Below, in pieces: positions 62,696 to 64,000 of a stretch of DNA of 64,000 nucleotides. Source of the stretch: Streptomyces sp. NBC_01351 (GTDB lineage: Bacteria > Actinomycetota > Actinomycetes > Streptomycetales > Streptomycetaceae); assembly GCF_036237315.1 (NCBI RefSeq), contig NZ_CP108356.1, forward strand, positions 4,717,501 to 4,781,500, in the 5' to 3' direction. Both the position numbers and the translations under genes were made by a program. How positions within the stretch are numbered: the stretch's first letter is position 1; each line of letters starts with the position of its first letter. A model generated the notes under the pieces. That model searched no databases. It saw only the letters and a list, made by a program, of their open reading frames with translations, and was not told where the DNA came from.

Positions 62696-63907
62696 ATGAC
62701 CACCCGCACCCTCGTCGTCATCGGGCACGGTATGACCGGCCACCGCCTCGTGGAGGAGCTCCGCTCCCGCGACCGGGACGGAACCTGGCGGGTGGTGGTC
62801 CTCGGGGAGGAGAGACACCCCGCCTACGACCGGGTGAAGCTCAGCTCCGCCCTCGACGGCACGACCCCGGCCGAGCTGAGCCTCGTACGGCCGGCCCTGT
62901 TCGACGACGCCCTGGTGGAGCTCCGGCTCTCCACCAGGGCCGTCGGCGTTGACCGCGAAGCCCGCACCGTCACCCTGGCGGACGGCGGCCACCTCGCCTA
63001 CGACGCCCTCGTGCTCGCCACCGGATCGGTCCCCTTCGTCCCGCCGGTGCCCGGCCGCGACCTGCCCGGGGCCTGCGTCTACCGCACCCTCGACGACCTC
63101 GACGCCATCCGTGAGGCCGCCGCCCGCACCACCACCGGGGTGGTGATCGGCGGCGGCCTCCTCGGGCTGGAGGCCGCCAACGGCCTGCGGCTGCTGGGGC
63201 TGACCCCGCACGTCGTGGAGATGGCACCGCGGCTGATGCCCGTCCAGGTCGACGAGGGCGGCGGCCGGGTGCTCGACCGGCTCGTGGGCCGGCTCGGCGT
63301 CACCACCCACCTCGGCGCCCGGACCAGCCACATCGAGGCGGGCCCCGACGGGAACGTGGCCCGCCTGGTCTTCGCGGACGGTACGTCGATCGAGACCGGC
63401 CTGGTCGTCTTCTCCGCCGGCGTACGCCCCCAGGACTCCCTGGCCGGCCCGGCCGGTCTGCCGCGCGGTGAGCGCGGCGGCTTCCTCGTCGACGACCACT
63501 GCCGTACGGAGGACCCGCACATCTGGGCCATCGGCGAGTGCGCGGCCGTCGAGGGACGCTGCTACGGCCTGGTCGCCCCCGGCTACCGGATGGCCGAGGC
63601 GGTCGCGGGGCAGCTGCTCGGCGACGGTCCGACCCGCTTCCCCGGCGCCGACATGTCCACGAAGCTCAAGCTGATGGGTGTGGACGTCGCCTCCTTCGGC
63701 GACGCCCACGCGCAGACCCCGGGCGCGCTGTCCTTCGTACGGGAATCCGCGGGCGGCGACGTGTACGCCAAGCTCGTCCTCGACTCCGAGGGCGAGTGCC
63801 TGCTCGGCGGGATCCTGGCCGGCGACGCGGCGGCGTACCCCCGGCTGCGCTCCCTGCTGGGCAGCGAACTCCCCGACTCCGCCGAGGCCTTGCTCGCCGA
63901 CGCGTAA
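62696..63907 (+). CDS. NirB-like FAD/NAD(P) oxidoreductase lacking the sirohaem half
   Basis: 403 residues: GHGMTGHRLVEEL at the FAD site, GVVIGGGLLGLEAANGL at the NAD site, and YGLVAPGYRMAEAVAGQLL near the end, all as in the N-terminal half of NirB nitrite reductase. Full NirB (about 850 residues) continues with BFD and sirohaem/4Fe-4S domains, which are absent; the stop is clean and a terminator follows. It is either a second electron-transfer subunit for the nitrate reductase or a partner for a nitrite reductase encoded elsewhere. It starts 37 nt behind the BFD-containing gene; ATG preceded by AAAGGA. Confidence 0.87.
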   Translation: MTTRTLVVIGHGMTGHRLVEELRSRDRDGTWRVVVLGEERHPAYDRVKLSSALDGTTPAELSLVRPALFDDALVELRLSTRAVGVDREARTVTLADGGHLAYDALVLATGSVPFVPPVPGRDLPGACVYRTLDDLDAIREAAARTTTGVVIGGGLLGLEAANGLRLLGLTPHVVEMAPRLMPVQVDEGGGRVLDRLVGRLGVTTHLGARTSHIEAGPDGNVARLVFADGTSIETGLVVFSAGVRPQDSLAGPAGLPRGERGGFLVDDHCRTEDPHIWAIGECAAVEGRCYGLVAPGYRMAEAVAGQLLGDGPTRFPGADMSTKLKLMGVDVASFGDAHAQTPGALSFVRESAGGDVYAKLVLDSEGECLLGGILAGDAAAYPRLRSLLGSELPDSAEALLADA

Positions 63908-63926
63908 TACGCGGCCGTACGGCGCA

Positions 63927-63968
63927 ACGGCGAGAGCCCCCACCCTCTCGGGTGGGGGCTCTCGCCGT
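63927..63968 (+). terminator. Terminator of the nitrate cassette
   Basis: acggcgagagcccccacc (63927-63944) pairs perfectly with ggtgggggctctcgccgt (63951-63968), 20 nt after the last stop codon. Confidence 0.93.
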
Positions 63969-64000
63969 TCGTGTGGCGCGGGGCGCCGGGGTACCGGGGG

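Overview
The window is high-GC actinobacterial DNA that looks like a Streptomyces chromosome. The block at about 2-21.6 kb (acuC - bldC-like gene - bS22-like peptide - epimerase - acyltransferase - rsbN/bldN - HAD - glutaredoxin - rex-hemA-hemC-hemD - hemB) matches, as I recall it, the conserved Streptomyces developmental/haem neighbourhood. It is preceded by the 3' half of a 23S rRNA gene and a 5S gene. All functional calls are read from sequence motifs and family knowledge; no search was run.

Region 1 (1-1823): end of an rRNA operon and its terminator. Region 2 (2005-21592): core genes. They include sigma-BldN and its anti-sigma factor RsbN, the redox repressor Rex with an operator over its own promoter, and a translationally coupled rex-hemA-hemC-hemD run. 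A DUF397/XRE pair lies opposite an ATP-binding gene that looks frameshifted, and hemB closes the block.

Region 3 (21793-36437): accessory, probably biosynthetic. A minus-strand coupled operon encodes a WD40 protein, GTP cyclohydrolase II, a SUMF1-fold protein, a cysteine-synthase-like PLP enzyme, a SAM methyltransferase, a 2-oxoglutarate/Fe(II) oxygenase and a serine O-acetyltransferase. The methyltransferase/GCH II/WD40/SUMF1 quartet resembles the toxA-toxB-toxC-toxD set of toxoflavin (7-azapteridine) pathways, without a toxE-like deaminase. The divergent plus-strand operon encodes a giant multi-module ATP-grasp protein, an FMN reductase, a second ATP-grasp ligase and an MFS exporter. Together they suggest an amino-acid-decorated or peptide-linked GTP-derived metabolite.

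Region 4 (36516-41511): a SARP-NB-ARC-TPR activator next to an IS701-like protein that has lost its catalytic residues. SARP-type heptamer repeats (CGGGAAC, 11-bp period) lie upstream of the ATP-grasp operon, the IS701-like gene and a small putative secreted peptide. This ties regions 3 and 4 into one candidate regulon.

Region 5 (41627-56948): a second biosynthetic set. PhzC-, PhzE- and PhzD-like enzymes and an SDR dehydrogenase form a complete route to 3-hydroxyanthranilate, followed by a KAS III enzyme, an arylamine N-acetyltransferase and an aromatic FAD hydroxylase. On the plus strand are a quinone reductase, an SRPBCC protein, and a coupled AMP-ligase/FAD monooxygenase/lyase trio like CreM-CreE-CreD. 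CreE and CreD make nitrite from aspartate and CreM uses nitrite for diazotisation, so the region is a strong candidate for a diazo or N-N-bonded aromatic product.

Region 6 (56941-63968): a 217-bp MITE-like inverted-repeat element, then a nitrate cassette (NarK-type transporter, molybdopterin nitrate reductase, two FAD oxidoreductases) ending at a strong terminator. No sirohaem nitrite-reductase domain is present in the window, so the cassette could supply nitrite to the neighbouring diazotisation genes.
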